DNA of 15,247 bases, from contig JBMSHD010000049.1 of NCBI GenBank assembly GCA_049416425.1, forward strand, positions 1-15,247. Reading direction: 5' to 3'. This DNA is from JBMSHD01 sp049416425. Its GTDB lineage: Bacteria; Pseudomonadota; Gammaproteobacteria; Francisellales; Francisellaceae. The translations under genes and the position numbers were made by a program. The notes beneath the pieces were generated by a model. The model saw nothing but the letters and a program-made list of their open reading frames with translations, had not been told where the DNA came from and ran no database searches. This document shows, piece by piece, positions 1-7,635 of the stretch; the first letter of the stretch is position 1; each line of letters begins with the position of its first letter.

Positions 1-685
1 GACGCGTTATCTTTTGCCATTGTGGATAGTGCCTTTTCTGACCATGATGAAGACTTTGAGTTATTCGCTGTTCAATCTCGGCGGCTTTATGCTCATCAAT
101 GTCACCGACGATAATAATTTTGGCGTTTTCAATCGTATAGTGCTGGCGGTAGAAGCCGATGACATCCTCGAGTGTGATGCTATCAAGTCCGGCTTTGGTG
201 CCGGAGGTGGGCGTGTCATAACCGAAGCCATCATAAAGTATGTGATTGAAGGCATCGAAAGCCAGATTCATTGAATTTTGATGGCGCCAGTTGAGCGAAA
301 TTTTACAGTCGGCTTGAGTGCGGTGAAAGATTTTTTCACTGAAGATACCATCGCTTAAGATATGACATAACACGTCAACAGCTTGATCGCACAAACTGGC
401 ATCGCTTAGGCTTCTCAGTGTCAGGCTGCTGTAATCACTATTGACAGAGCTGGTGAGACTGGCGCCTAGAAGCGTCAGTTTGTCAATCAGTTCATCTTCA
501 TTATATTGTTGGGTTTCGCAGGCGACCATATCGGCCGTTATCTGTGCCAGGCCTTTTTTATCGCCATCAAAAATGCTGCCTGCGGCAAAGCAGAGGCGAA
601 TATCAAACATCGGCAGGTTGCGGTTGTGACTAAGAAAAAAATTAGGGTTTTTCTGGTTTAGAAGGTGGTTGGTCAGTATACTCAT
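1..685 (-). CDS. M16-family peptidase-like protein, inactive subunit (partial, C-terminus outside window)
   Basis: The reverse strand is open from an ATG at 685 to the window edge, giving the first 228 residues or so. The fold-level pattern is that of M16 (pitrilysin/MPP-like) proteins: an early segment reading FAAGSIFDGDKKGLAQITADM, then a later VGDI stretch typical of the end of the first M16 subdomain. Where active members carry HxxEH, this protein has QITADM, so both zinc-ligand histidines and the glutamate are missing. In bacterial M16B pairs one subunit is catalytic and its partner is not; this fits the partner role. The gene begins 14 bases after the stop of the upstream HxxEH gene, so the two are almost certainly co-transcribed and may form a heterodimer. 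No signal peptide is visible. Substrate unknown. The family assignment is confident; the heterodimer is inferred. Confidence 0.8.
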   Translation of the reverse strand, partial: MSILTNHLLNQKNPNFFLSHNRNLPMFDIRLCFAAGSIFDGDKKGLAQITADMVACETQQYNEDELIDKLTLLGASLTSSVNSDYSSLTLRSLSDASLCDQAVDVLCHILSDGIFSEKIFHRTQADCKISLNWRHQNSMNLAFDAFNHILYDGFGYDTPTSGTKAGLDSITLEDVIGFYRQHYTIENAKIIIVGDIDEHKAAEIEQRITQSLHHGQKRHYPQWQKITR

Positions 686-699
686 GGTTTGATCGGTCG

Positions 700-1956
700 T
701 TATTGATTCGGTAGTAAGTGTAAAATGCTGAGATTATCCTCATGAAGGTATTTGTCTATTACCGCATAGATGTCAGCTTTCGTCACGGTTTCAATCTTAT
801 CGAGATAGCGATAATAATCGGCATCAAGCCCAATGCTAAGTAGGGAGCCGATTAAGTAACCCTGGCTCTCCAGACTGTCTAAGGTGTAAACCTTGTCGGC
901 TTTCAAGCTCATCTTGATCATCTCAAGCTCCAGATCGGTGATGCCATGCCGAATATCCTCGATTGCGGTCAGGACTTCACGCTCAAGCCTATCCAATGAA
1001 ATGCCTTCATGCGGTAAGAGAATAAGGCTGAAAATCTCCTGGTTTAACACAAAGGGATCATAGCTAGAGTGTACTGAGCTCGCCAGCTGATAAGCCCTTT
1101 GCAGTTTTTTCTGAAGCCTTGAGAAGCTGGCGGCACCTAAAATTGAGCTCAATACCATCAAGGCATAAGCATCTTGTGAATCAATTTCTGATGTCAATGA
1201 GGGGCATAGAAACCCCATCATGAGAATTGGAACCTGGGCATTATCATGCTTCAGTGTCAGGCGTCTCTGTCCTGTGGAGCTTATCTCTGAACGTTGCTTT
1301 TTGAGTGGCAGGGCTGTGGCAGCAATGTTGGAAAAATAGTGCTCGATGTCATGATAAGCCGCATCGGGTTTAATATCGCCAATGACGACAAGATGGGCAT
1401 TATTAGGGCTATAAAACTGGTTGTACCAGGCTTTAAGCTCATCGAGTCGGTACTGTTCGATATCCTGGCGCCAACCAATGATGGGGTGATGGCGTCCTGA
1501 TCGAGTGTAACAAAGTGCCATAAACTGCTCATAGGCATAACCGATGGGATTGTTCTCGGTTCGCATATTGCGCTCTTCAATAACAACCCGACGTTCTTTG
1601 ACAAAAAGGTCTTCATCAAAGGACAGTTTGTGCATGCGTGAGGATTCAATTTCAAGGCTTTTGTGGAAATGGTTCTTGTGCCAAAACTGATAGTAGCAGG
1701 TAAAGTCATAAGAGGTAAAGGCATTTTGCTCACCACCGTGAGCTTCGACCAGCTTTTCAATTTCATTGACTTTAAAATCATCGGTTCCCTTGAACATCAT
1801 GTGTTCAAGCATGTGGGAAATTCCGGTTATGCCTTCGGGTTCGAAACTCGAGCCGATGCGATACCAGATCTGTGATAAGATAACAGGTGCTCTGTGATCT
1901 CGCTTGATATGAATATTCAAGCCATTTGGCAGTTGATAATGATGCAGTTTATTCAT
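700..1956 (-). CDS. M16-family zinc metallopeptidase, catalytic subunit
   Basis: The 418-residue product is an insulinase/pitrilysin (M16) metalloprotease. The inverted zinc motif HMLEH lies at residues 48-52 (ligands H48 and H52, general base E51). The third ligand is best placed at E128, in the ERRVVIEE segment, 76 residues after H52, the usual spacing. The length is that of the half-size M16B class, which works with a second half-size subunit; the next gene, 14 bases downstream, supplies one without the active site. The N-terminus (MNKLHHYQLPNG) shows no signal peptide or lipobox, so a cytoplasmic location is likelier than periplasmic. Upstream lies lptG, 145 bases away. The start at 1956 has only a weak ribosome site, but the family's N-terminal strand begins right there. 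Physiological substrate unknown. Confidence 0.9.
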   Translation of the reverse strand: MNKLHHYQLPNGLNIHIKRDHRAPVILSQIWYRIGSSFEPEGITGISHMLEHMMFKGTDDFKVNEIEKLVEAHGGEQNAFTSYDFTCYYQFWHKNHFHKSLEIESSRMHKLSFDEDLFVKERRVVIEERNMRTENNPIGYAYEQFMALCYTRSGRHHPIIGWRQDIEQYRLDELKAWYNQFYSPNNAHLVVIGDIKPDAAYHDIEHYFSNIAATALPLKKQRSEISSTGQRRLTLKHDNAQVPILMMGFLCPSLTSEIDSQDAYALMVLSSILGAASFSRLQKKLQRAYQLASSVHSSYDPFVLNQEIFSLILLPHEGISLDRLEREVLTAIEDIRHGITDLELEMIKMSLKADKVYTLDSLESQGYLIGSLLSIGLDADYYRYLDKIETVTKADIYAVIDKYLHEDNLSILHLLPNQ

Positions 1957-1983
1957 GGTTTTTTTAATGCTAAGTTTATTTCA

Positions 1984-2003
1984 ATGGTTTTTAGAAAAAC
2001 CAT
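1984..2003. repeat. 20-base perfect palindromic hairpin in the lptG to M16 gap
   Basis: A 9-base inverted repeat (atggttttt / aaaaaccat) is separated by 2 bases. On the minus strand it lies between the end of lptG and the start of the M16 gene. It has no T-run after the stem, only within it, so it is not a classical intrinsic terminator. A weak transcript-end or mRNA-stability role is possible. Confidence 0.4.
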
Positions 2004-2044
2004 CACGCTCATTTAAAGCAGAGTGCTGTTTTGTTTCTTTCTTT

Positions 2045-2075
2045 TTCAAGAGGATGCGCAAAAATTCTTCTTGAA
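2045..2075. repeat. Second hairpin in the lptG to M16 gap
   Basis: A 10-base inverted repeat (ttcaagagga / tcttcttgaa, one G-T wobble) has an 11-base loop. It sits about 30 bases past the lptG stop codon. No T-tract follows it on the lptG transcript, so a terminator call is not supported. It may protect the 3' end of lptFG mRNA. Confidence 0.35.
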
Positions 2076-2101
2076 GCGGTTTTATCTATCAAAATGTTGT
2101 G

Positions 2102-3172
2102 TCATTCTCGCATTTTCCAGAACATAAAGCAAAGCACGATTGCAAAGATCATACTGGGGATCGAGGCTCCAAGCAGTGGTGGCAGGTTGTATACCAGTGA
2201 AAACGGGCCAAATGTTTGATTGATGATATAGAATGAGAATCCAAACAGTGCACCAAGTACAAATTTATAACCCATGGCGGCCGATCGCATTGAGCCTAGT
2301 GAAAATGGAACGGCGATGAGCATCAGAATAAACAGTGAGACGGGTTGAAAAATAATCTGCCAGAATTTCAAGGCGATGCGGTTATTGCTCTGTTGACTGT
2401 CTTTGCTGAAATGCAGATAGTCTGCCAGCTGATTGATGTTGAGATAATCGGTATTCGAGGCCATGATTTTCAAAAGTGAGGGCGGCATCAGCGTATCCCA
2501 GACGGCGGATTTTTCCGTGGTGGTTGTCGATGACTTATCATGAATTTCAGTGCTTGAAACATTGTTGGCACGCCAGTGTCCATTTTCAAATCGCGCCGAT
2601 TGGGCATGTGAGATCGAGATCAGTTTATTGTCGAGGACATTAAAACGAGTGATGTCTTGCAAAGGACCATTAGGCTGATTTCTGCCGACATGGATAAAAC
2701 TGTCTTTCTCTTTGATCCATAGAGACTCGGTGTCATAGAGTACCAGTGCTTCATTGCCGCCGGTAGCGATGGTTTTGGCGACTTTGGCTTTTTTTTCAAA
2801 ATGAGGAGCGATATAGGCACCGGTGATAAAGGTGATAATCCCGAGAATAACGGCGGCAAGAAGAACGCCTTTGGCAATTTGAAAAATCGATTGCCCGGAA
2901 GCTCGCATAACGATAAGCTCGCTGTTATTGGCCAGAAGCCCAAGTCCCATCAACGCGCCTAACAGGGCGCAGACTGGCATAATCAGATAAATATTGAAAG
3001 GGGCAATATATAGCACATAGAGAAAAGCAGAAAGCGCGGTATAATTGCCTTGACCGATATCTGAAGCCTGATCGATATAGGTGAAGATAAAGAAAATGGC
3101 CATCAACGCCAGGATCATAATAAATGAGGTATACAAGACGGTTGAGGCAACATAAAGCGTCAGTTTCTTCAT
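2102..3172 (-). CDS. lptG: LPS export ABC transporter permease LptG
   Basis: This 356-residue inner-membrane protein is one of the two permeases of the LptB2FG transporter, which pulls lipopolysaccharide from the outer leaflet of the inner membrane into the LptC-LptA bridge. It shows the YjgP/YjgQ layout: N-terminal membrane segments at about 10-30, 50-75 and 95-120, a periplasmic beta-rich domain at about 125-265 (including the SLWIKEKDSFIHV stretch usual in LptG), and three C-terminal membrane segments up to a short basic tail. The start overlaps the stop of lptF in an ATGA, which indicates translational coupling. Being the second gene of the pair, with the SLWIKE-type strand, it is LptG rather than LptF. 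Confidence 0.93.
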   Translation of the reverse strand: MKKLTLYVASTVLYTSFIMILALMAIFFIFTYIDQASDIGQGNYTALSAFLYVLYIAPFNIYLIMPVCALLGALMGLGLLANNSELIVMRASGQSIFQIAKGVLLAAVILGIITFITGAYIAPHFEKKAKVAKTIATGGNEALVLYDTESLWIKEKDSFIHVGRNQPNGPLQDITRFNVLDNKLISISHAQSARFENGHWRANNVSSTEIHDKSSTTTTEKSAVWDTLMPPSLLKIMASNTDYLNINQLADYLHFSKDSQQSNNRIALKFWQIIFQPVSLFILMLIAVPFSLGSMRSAAMGYKFVLGALFGFSFYIINQTFGPFSLVYNLPPLLGASIPSMIFAIVLCFMFWKMRE

Positions 3173-4251
3173 GCTTTTTCCCTCCGCTTATCAATAAAGG
3201 CGCCGTTGTAGCGCTTAAGTATGAAAAGGGCGCCACCACCGAAGATAAGGTGCACCCACCAGATACCAATCCAGGTCGGAATATTGCCATCACTGATCCA
3301 GGACTTTGACAGAGAGATGAAATTAAAATAGAGGATAAAGACGATAATGGCAGGAATAATCTTGCTGTAGCGATTTTGCCTTGGACGCATACGGCCAATC
3401 ACCATGGCAATTAATGTGGCGATGAGAATGGCCAGTGGAAAGCTCAGGCGCCACTGCAGCTCGGCGTTGTATTTCGGATTATCGCTGCCAAAGAGCTGAG
3501 AGGTCGGCACCGAGTCGATAGAGGTGTTCTCACCGAGGATGACTTTGCCAGCAATATACTGATCAGCGGTTTTAAAGCTGCCTTTTTGTAAGGCATTTTT
3601 ACCGGCACTGCTTTCGTAATAGTTGCCATTTTTGAGGACAAAAAACTGACTGCCGTCTTTATCGGTTTCAGCATAGCCGATAGGAGCTGTGAGAATAATA
3701 GCATGCCCCTGGCTTTGTTTTTGATAAATAAAAATATTGTGCATGTTGCCATCATTATCCGTGGATTGGGTGTAGACAACCTGCTTACCGTCATTAAAAG
3801 AGATGATCTTCCCGGGTTCTATGAAGCTGACCAATGAGTTTTTAGCCGTGGTTTTTTGCACCAGATAATAGCCCTGATCCATCTTCGGCATGATGACCAT
3901 CGTCAGAATAAGCTCGATCACAAAGAGACTTGCCGCCGGGATCATGACGATCTTGAGAAGCTTTCCCCAGCTCAAGCCACAGGCAAAGGTCACCGTCAGT
4001 TCATTGTTGGCATAGAGTTTACCAAAGACTAAAAGCACGGCAAAAAAGAAGCTGATGGGAATTAAATAGGCGATGTATTTTGGCATCATCACCGAAATGC
4101 TTTTAAAAATCAGGCTGGCCTCCACGTTGCCACCGGAGACGATAGAAAGATAACGCACAAAGAAGTTGCTGATGACGATCACCAAAAGAATCAAGATAAT
4201 GGCAAGCGTTGTGTTGATCAATTCTCGATTGATATAGCGTAATAGTATCAA
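3169..4251 (-). CDS. lptF: LPS export ABC transporter permease LptF
   Basis: This 360-residue inner-membrane permease partners with LptG and the ATPase LptB (encoded elsewhere) in LPS extraction. Family features are the N-terminal RYINREL motif, membrane helices at about 12-32, 50-75 and 98-120, the cytoplasmic coupling segment GKLYANNELTVTFACG (72-87), a periplasmic jellyroll at about 125-265, and three C-terminal helices including the IGRMRPRQNRYSKI loop. The reading frame begins with TTG at 4251; no ATG occurs before the conserved N-terminal helix, and the RY(I/L)xRE motif requires this start or one very close. No strong ribosome site is visible. It is the first gene of the lptFG unit, divergent from pepA. 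Confidence 0.93.
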   Translation of the reverse strand: MILLRYINRELINTTLAIILILLVIVISNFFVRYLSIVSGGNVEASLIFKSISVMMPKYIAYLIPISFFFAVLLVFGKLYANNELTVTFACGLSWGKLLKIVMIPAASLFVIELILTMVIMPKMDQGYYLVQKTTAKNSLVSFIEPGKIISFNDGKQVVYTQSTDNDGNMHNIFIYQKQSQGHAIILTAPIGYAETDKDGSQFFVLKNGNYYESSAGKNALQKGSFKTADQYIAGKVILGENTSIDSVPTSQLFGSDNPKYNAELQWRLSFPLAILIATLIAMVIGRMRPRQNRYSKIIPAIIVFILYFNFISLSKSWISDGNIPTWIGIWWVHLIFGGGALFILKRYNGAFIDKRREKA

Positions 4252-4400
4252 GTCTGTTATCTGTGCATCATCAATAGTGTCTATTTTACATCATTTCAGT
4301 CTAAATTCAGGTCTTTTTTGCGCGCCGAAAGAATTTTTATGTTTTATCTTGATTCCTGCTGTGAACTTATGCAGAATTTGAGCACAGATTTTTTTATAAA
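4252..4400. promoter_or_regulatory. Divergent promoter region between lptF and pepA
   Basis: This 149-base AT-rich gap separates two genes reading away from each other, so it must hold starts for both. On the lptF side a TAAAAT element lies about 38 bases upstream of the TTG start without a convincing -35 box. On the pepA side a TTTATAAAAT stretch sits directly before the start codon. No operator repeat was recognised. The region is assigned from layout; the individual promoter boxes are weak guesses. Confidence 0.45.
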
Positions 4401-5828
4401 ATGAGATTGCACATGAATATCCAATCCGTAACGCATTCAAAATTTGCCAGTCGTATCATCTTTATTTTCGAAGGTGAGCGCGAGCTTGGGCACGAAATAG
4501 AACAGGCGCTTGAGCGTGGTATTTTCAAACCAAAATTGGGCAATGTGTTGCCGCTTATCGGCACCGATTCACAGGAAATACTGGTAGGATTAGGTGATAG
4601 GGATAAGCTTACGGTTGCCGCTTTTGGCAAGGCGGTTGACAGCGCTTATAAAATACTGAAGCAGATGGCTATCAAAGAGGTGATGGTTAATACCTCAGGC
4701 ATTATTGAGCGTGGTGTTTTTCAGTTTTCCATGGCGCTGTTAAAAGCCGCCTATGTCTTTGACTACTTAAAGGATGAAAAAGAAGACTATCGTCTTGATC
4801 GAGTCGATATTATCAGCAATGAGATGGAGGCTGAGAAAGAGATCAAACTGGCCAAGGCGCTGGCTCTAGGACAGGATTATGCCAAAGATCTGCAAAACTG
4901 GCCGGCCAATATCTGTACGACGGATTATATGCTCAATGAAGCGAAAAAATTAACAGCCGACGATGAGCGTTTCACGCTTTCAGTCGTCGATGAGGCTAAG
5001 ATGAAAGAGCTGGGTATGGGTTGTATTCTCGCCGTAGGACAGGGTTCTTCGATGCCAAGCTATATCGTCAGCATGGCCTATAACAATGGTAACAAAGAAG
5101 ATAAACCCATCGTGTTAGTCGGTAAAGGATTGGTTTATGATGCCGGTGGATTATGTCTTAAGCCTTGGCAGGCTATGGGCGGCATGAAGATGGATATGTC
5201 GGGAGCCGCCAGTGTCTATGGGGCGCTGAAAACCATAGCCGAGCTTGATTTGCCGGTGAATGTCATTGGTGTGGTGGCGTTGGTTGAAAACAGCATTGAT
5301 GGCGATGCCTTTCGCCCGGGTGATGTGCTTAAAAGCATGCAGGGTTTGACCGTAGAGGTATTAAACACCGATGCTGAAGGGCGTATTGCACTGTGCGATA
5401 CCTTAAGCTATGTGGAGCAATACAATCCGAAAGTTGTGATCGATATTGCCACTTTGACGGGTGCGATGATTATCTCACTGGGCGATGATATCACCGGCTT
5501 GTTTAGCAATGATGAGACATTGGCCGCCGATCTTATAGCCGCCAGTAAAGCGATTGATGACCCAACCTGGCATCTGCCTTTGTATGAGCCCTATCATGAC
5601 AAGCTAAAGAGTAAAATTGCCGATATGAAAAACATCGGTGGCTCGGCTGGCGGCAGTATTACCGCGGCCTTGTTTCTGTCACGATTTACTGAAAAATATC
5701 GCTGGGCGCATCTGGATGTGGCCGGATCAGCCATGGGCGATTTTGATGGTTGTACTGCCACGGGGCGCCCGGTACCGCTTCTGGTGCAGTATATTATGAA
5801 TTCCTTAGAAGATCAGCGTCTAAAATAG
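4401..5828 (+). CDS. pepA: Leucyl aminopeptidase (cytosol aminopeptidase, M17)
   Basis: This dimetal exopeptidase removes N-terminal residues, preferring Leu, from peptides in the cytosol; in some gammaproteobacteria PepA also binds DNA. The 475-residue chain has the M17 layout: a variable N-terminal domain (1-160) and a catalytic domain. Metal and catalytic residues are all present: K242 and D247 in VGKGLVYDAGG, K254, D265 in MKMDMSG, and D324, E326 and R328 in the family signature NTDAEGR. The C-terminal ADMKNIGG and ATGRPV segments also match. The start could be the ATG at 4401 or the one at 4413 (MNIQS), four codons in. Neither has a strong ribosome site and the later start fits the family slightly better. 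The divergent position next to lptF is common in gammaproteobacteria. No holC follows. Confidence 0.95.
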   Translation: MRLHMNIQSVTHSKFASRIIFIFEGERELGHEIEQALERGIFKPKLGNVLPLIGTDSQEILVGLGDRDKLTVAAFGKAVDSAYKILKQMAIKEVMVNTSGIIERGVFQFSMALLKAAYVFDYLKDEKEDYRLDRVDIISNEMEAEKEIKLAKALALGQDYAKDLQNWPANICTTDYMLNEAKKLTADDERFTLSVVDEAKMKELGMGCILAVGQGSSMPSYIVSMAYNNGNKEDKPIVLVGKGLVYDAGGLCLKPWQAMGGMKMDMSGAASVYGALKTIAELDLPVNVIGVVALVENSIDGDAFRPGDVLKSMQGLTVEVLNTDAEGRIALCDTLSYVEQYNPKVVIDIATLTGAMIISLGDDITGLFSNDETLAADLIAASKAIDDPTWHLPLYEPYHDKLKSKIADMKNIGGSAGGSITAALFLSRFTEKYRWAHLDVAGSAMGDFDGCTATGRPVPLLVQYIMNSLEDQRLK

Positions 5829-5979
5829 CCCCACATCTTCTGCCTTATGAAGACAGAGGACTGGCTCTTTATGATGGAGAGTATAGAGGATCTTCGGTGT
5901 TATGAGTCAAGGGCTATTGAGCTGACTGACGATTGCTGATAAACTGTGCAGACGTTATGAATGGCTAAATTCAGAGTCT

Positions 5980-7326
5980 ATGCGCAGAAAGAAAAAATCG
6001 TTGCCCCAGGGCGAATTTGAGACCGAGATCGTGGCTATGTCCCATGAAGGCAGAGGCATTGCCAGAGTCGAAGGAAAGACCGTATTTATCCCTTTTGCCT
6101 TGCCGCATGAAGTAGTGAGGTTTGAATACACGCACGTCAGCAAAAATTATGATGAGGGTCGGCTTATCGATGTTGTCAACCCTTCTTCTGAGCGTGTGAC
6201 TCCACCTTGCTCCTGGTTCGAAAACTGTGGCGGCTGTGCGCTTCAGCATGTTGATCCTAAAGCACAGATTGCCTTTAAACAAAATACATTGATGGATCAT
6301 TTTAAGCATTTCGGCCATGGCGTAAGCCCGGATGAAGTCTTGCCGCCACTTTTGTCTGAAAATACCGAAGGTTATCGTGGTAAAGCGCGTCTTGGTGTGC
6401 GTTTTGTGACGAAAAAGAATCGTGTTTTAGTCGGCTTTCGTGAGCGCAATGGCCGCTTTCTTGCCGATATCGATTCCTGTCAGGTATTAGATCCTCGAGT
6501 TGGTCAAAAAATCATTGAACTACAAAAACTGATTGCCGACCTGTCGATTTACAGCCATATTCCGCAGATTGAGGTGGCTGTCGATGATGATCATGTTGGT
6601 TTGGTCATTCGCCATTTAGAACCGTTTACAGCAGATGATTTCAACGTGCTTAAAGATTTTGCCATCGCTCATGATTTTTGGATTTATCTGCAAGCCAAAG
6701 GGCCTGAGACCGTTTATCTTTTCTACCCTGAAGCCGATGTGGAGCCCGTGCAGATGTCCTATTTTCTTGATGATTTCGACATCAGCATTCATTTTGAACC
6801 CGGTGATTTTACTCAGGTCAATCGCAGACTCAATCAGAAGATGGTCGCTTATGCGCTAGATCTCTTAGCGTTAAAAAGCGATGATCGGGTGCTTGATTTA
6901 TTCTGTGGTCTGGGTAATTTTTCTCTACCACTGGCACGTCGCTGTCAATCGGTCACCGGTGTCGAGGGCGATGAGGCAATGACCACTCGTGCGGCCATCA
7001 ATGCCAGAAACAATGGACTTCATAACATCGATTTTTATGCGGCCAATCTGTTTGAAGATATCGCCGCCCATCGTTGGGTTAGATCTGCTCACTTCACTAA
7101 AATGTTGCTCGATCCACCACGCGCCGGTGCAGAGATGGTGTGTCGGCAAATCGAGAAGATTGCGCCTGAGCGTATCGTCTATGTCTCTTGTGATCCGGCG
7201 ACGCTGGCGCGAGATGCCGGTATTCTTGTCAATGAGAAGGGCTATCGCCTGTTAAAAGCCGGGGTGATGGATATGTTTCCGCATACCACGCATGTTGAGT
7301 CTATCGCTGTATTTGAAATAGAGTGA
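5980..7326 (+). CDS. rlmD: 23S rRNA (uracil-5-)-methyltransferase RlmD
   Basis: RlmD methylates U1939 of 23S rRNA using S-adenosylmethionine. The 448 residues show an N-terminal TRAM domain (about 8-70), the iron-sulfur cysteines C77, C83, C86 (in the CxxxxxCGGC pattern) and C167, and a C-terminal Rossmann methyltransferase domain with DLFCGLGNFSL (306-316), DPPRAG (378-383) and the catalytic cysteine C404 in YVSCDPATLARD. The final MFPHTTHVE stretch carries the conserved base glutamate. The Fe-S cysteines separate it from TrmA, and FPHTTHVE with the TRAM domain favours RlmD over RlmC. A 151-base gap separates it from pepA, so it may have its own promoter. An earlier ATG at 5957 is closed by a stop within three codons, so 5980 is the start. 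Confidence 0.93.
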   Translation: MRRKKKSLPQGEFETEIVAMSHEGRGIARVEGKTVFIPFALPHEVVRFEYTHVSKNYDEGRLIDVVNPSSERVTPPCSWFENCGGCALQHVDPKAQIAFKQNTLMDHFKHFGHGVSPDEVLPPLLSENTEGYRGKARLGVRFVTKKNRVLVGFRERNGRFLADIDSCQVLDPRVGQKIIELQKLIADLSIYSHIPQIEVAVDDDHVGLVIRHLEPFTADDFNVLKDFAIAHDFWIYLQAKGPETVYLFYPEADVEPVQMSYFLDDFDISIHFEPGDFTQVNRRLNQKMVAYALDLLALKSDDRVLDLFCGLGNFSLPLARRCQSVTGVEGDEAMTTRAAINARNNGLHNIDFYAANLFEDIAAHRWVRSAHFTKMLLDPPRAGAEMVCRQIEKIAPERIVYVSCDPATLARDAGILVNEKGYRLLKAGVMDMFPHTTHVESIAVFEIE

Positions 7327-7409
7327 TGGTTTGACTATCATCGTAGTGCGATTCAACAAGATAACACTTTAGATGAATATATAGTAACTGGCAGTTTGGA
7401 ATCTAGTGA

Positions 7410-7616
7410 GAGTCTAAGACGGTTTCAGAAATTGGAAATATGAATAGAGAATGTCTTGATAGACGCATTCCAAGCAAAGAAGTATTAATCGAAGAACTTG
7501 ATCACTGGCAGAATAGAAAAAATAACAACAAATCCACCATTAACTGGATGTTCAACGTTGAGCAGGCACGTGATAAATTCAGTAAGGCCTATAATCAGCT
7601 AACCTGTCAAAATTAA
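7410..7616 (+). pseudogene. IS630-type transposase, C-terminal remnant
   Basis: A frame open from 7410 to the stop at 7614-7616, with an ATG at 7440, encodes about 68 residues. The end reads ECLDRRI..EELDHWQNRKN...INWMFNVEQARDKF..AY, which matches the extreme C-terminus of IS630-family DDE transposases (the ECLxRRI, W..xRN, xxWxFxxxxAR pattern). The catalytic DDE core is absent; stops lie in this frame immediately upstream and no further transposase sequence was recognised between here and rlmD. It is therefore a decayed fragment. It lies between the last core gene and the RiPP cluster and is the only mobile-element trace at that border. No terminal inverted repeats were recognised. Confidence 0.7.
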
Positions 7617-7635
7617 ATGGAAGAGATACTAGCTT

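Noticed and set aside
1984..2075. Intrinsic terminator after lptG
   Set aside because: Both hairpins in this gap lack a T-run after the stem on the minus strand, so they are listed only as repeats.
5847..5939. 30-residue ORF between pepA and rlmD
   Set aside because: It starts inside a short intergenic region without a ribosome site and has no recognisable motif, so it is most likely chance.
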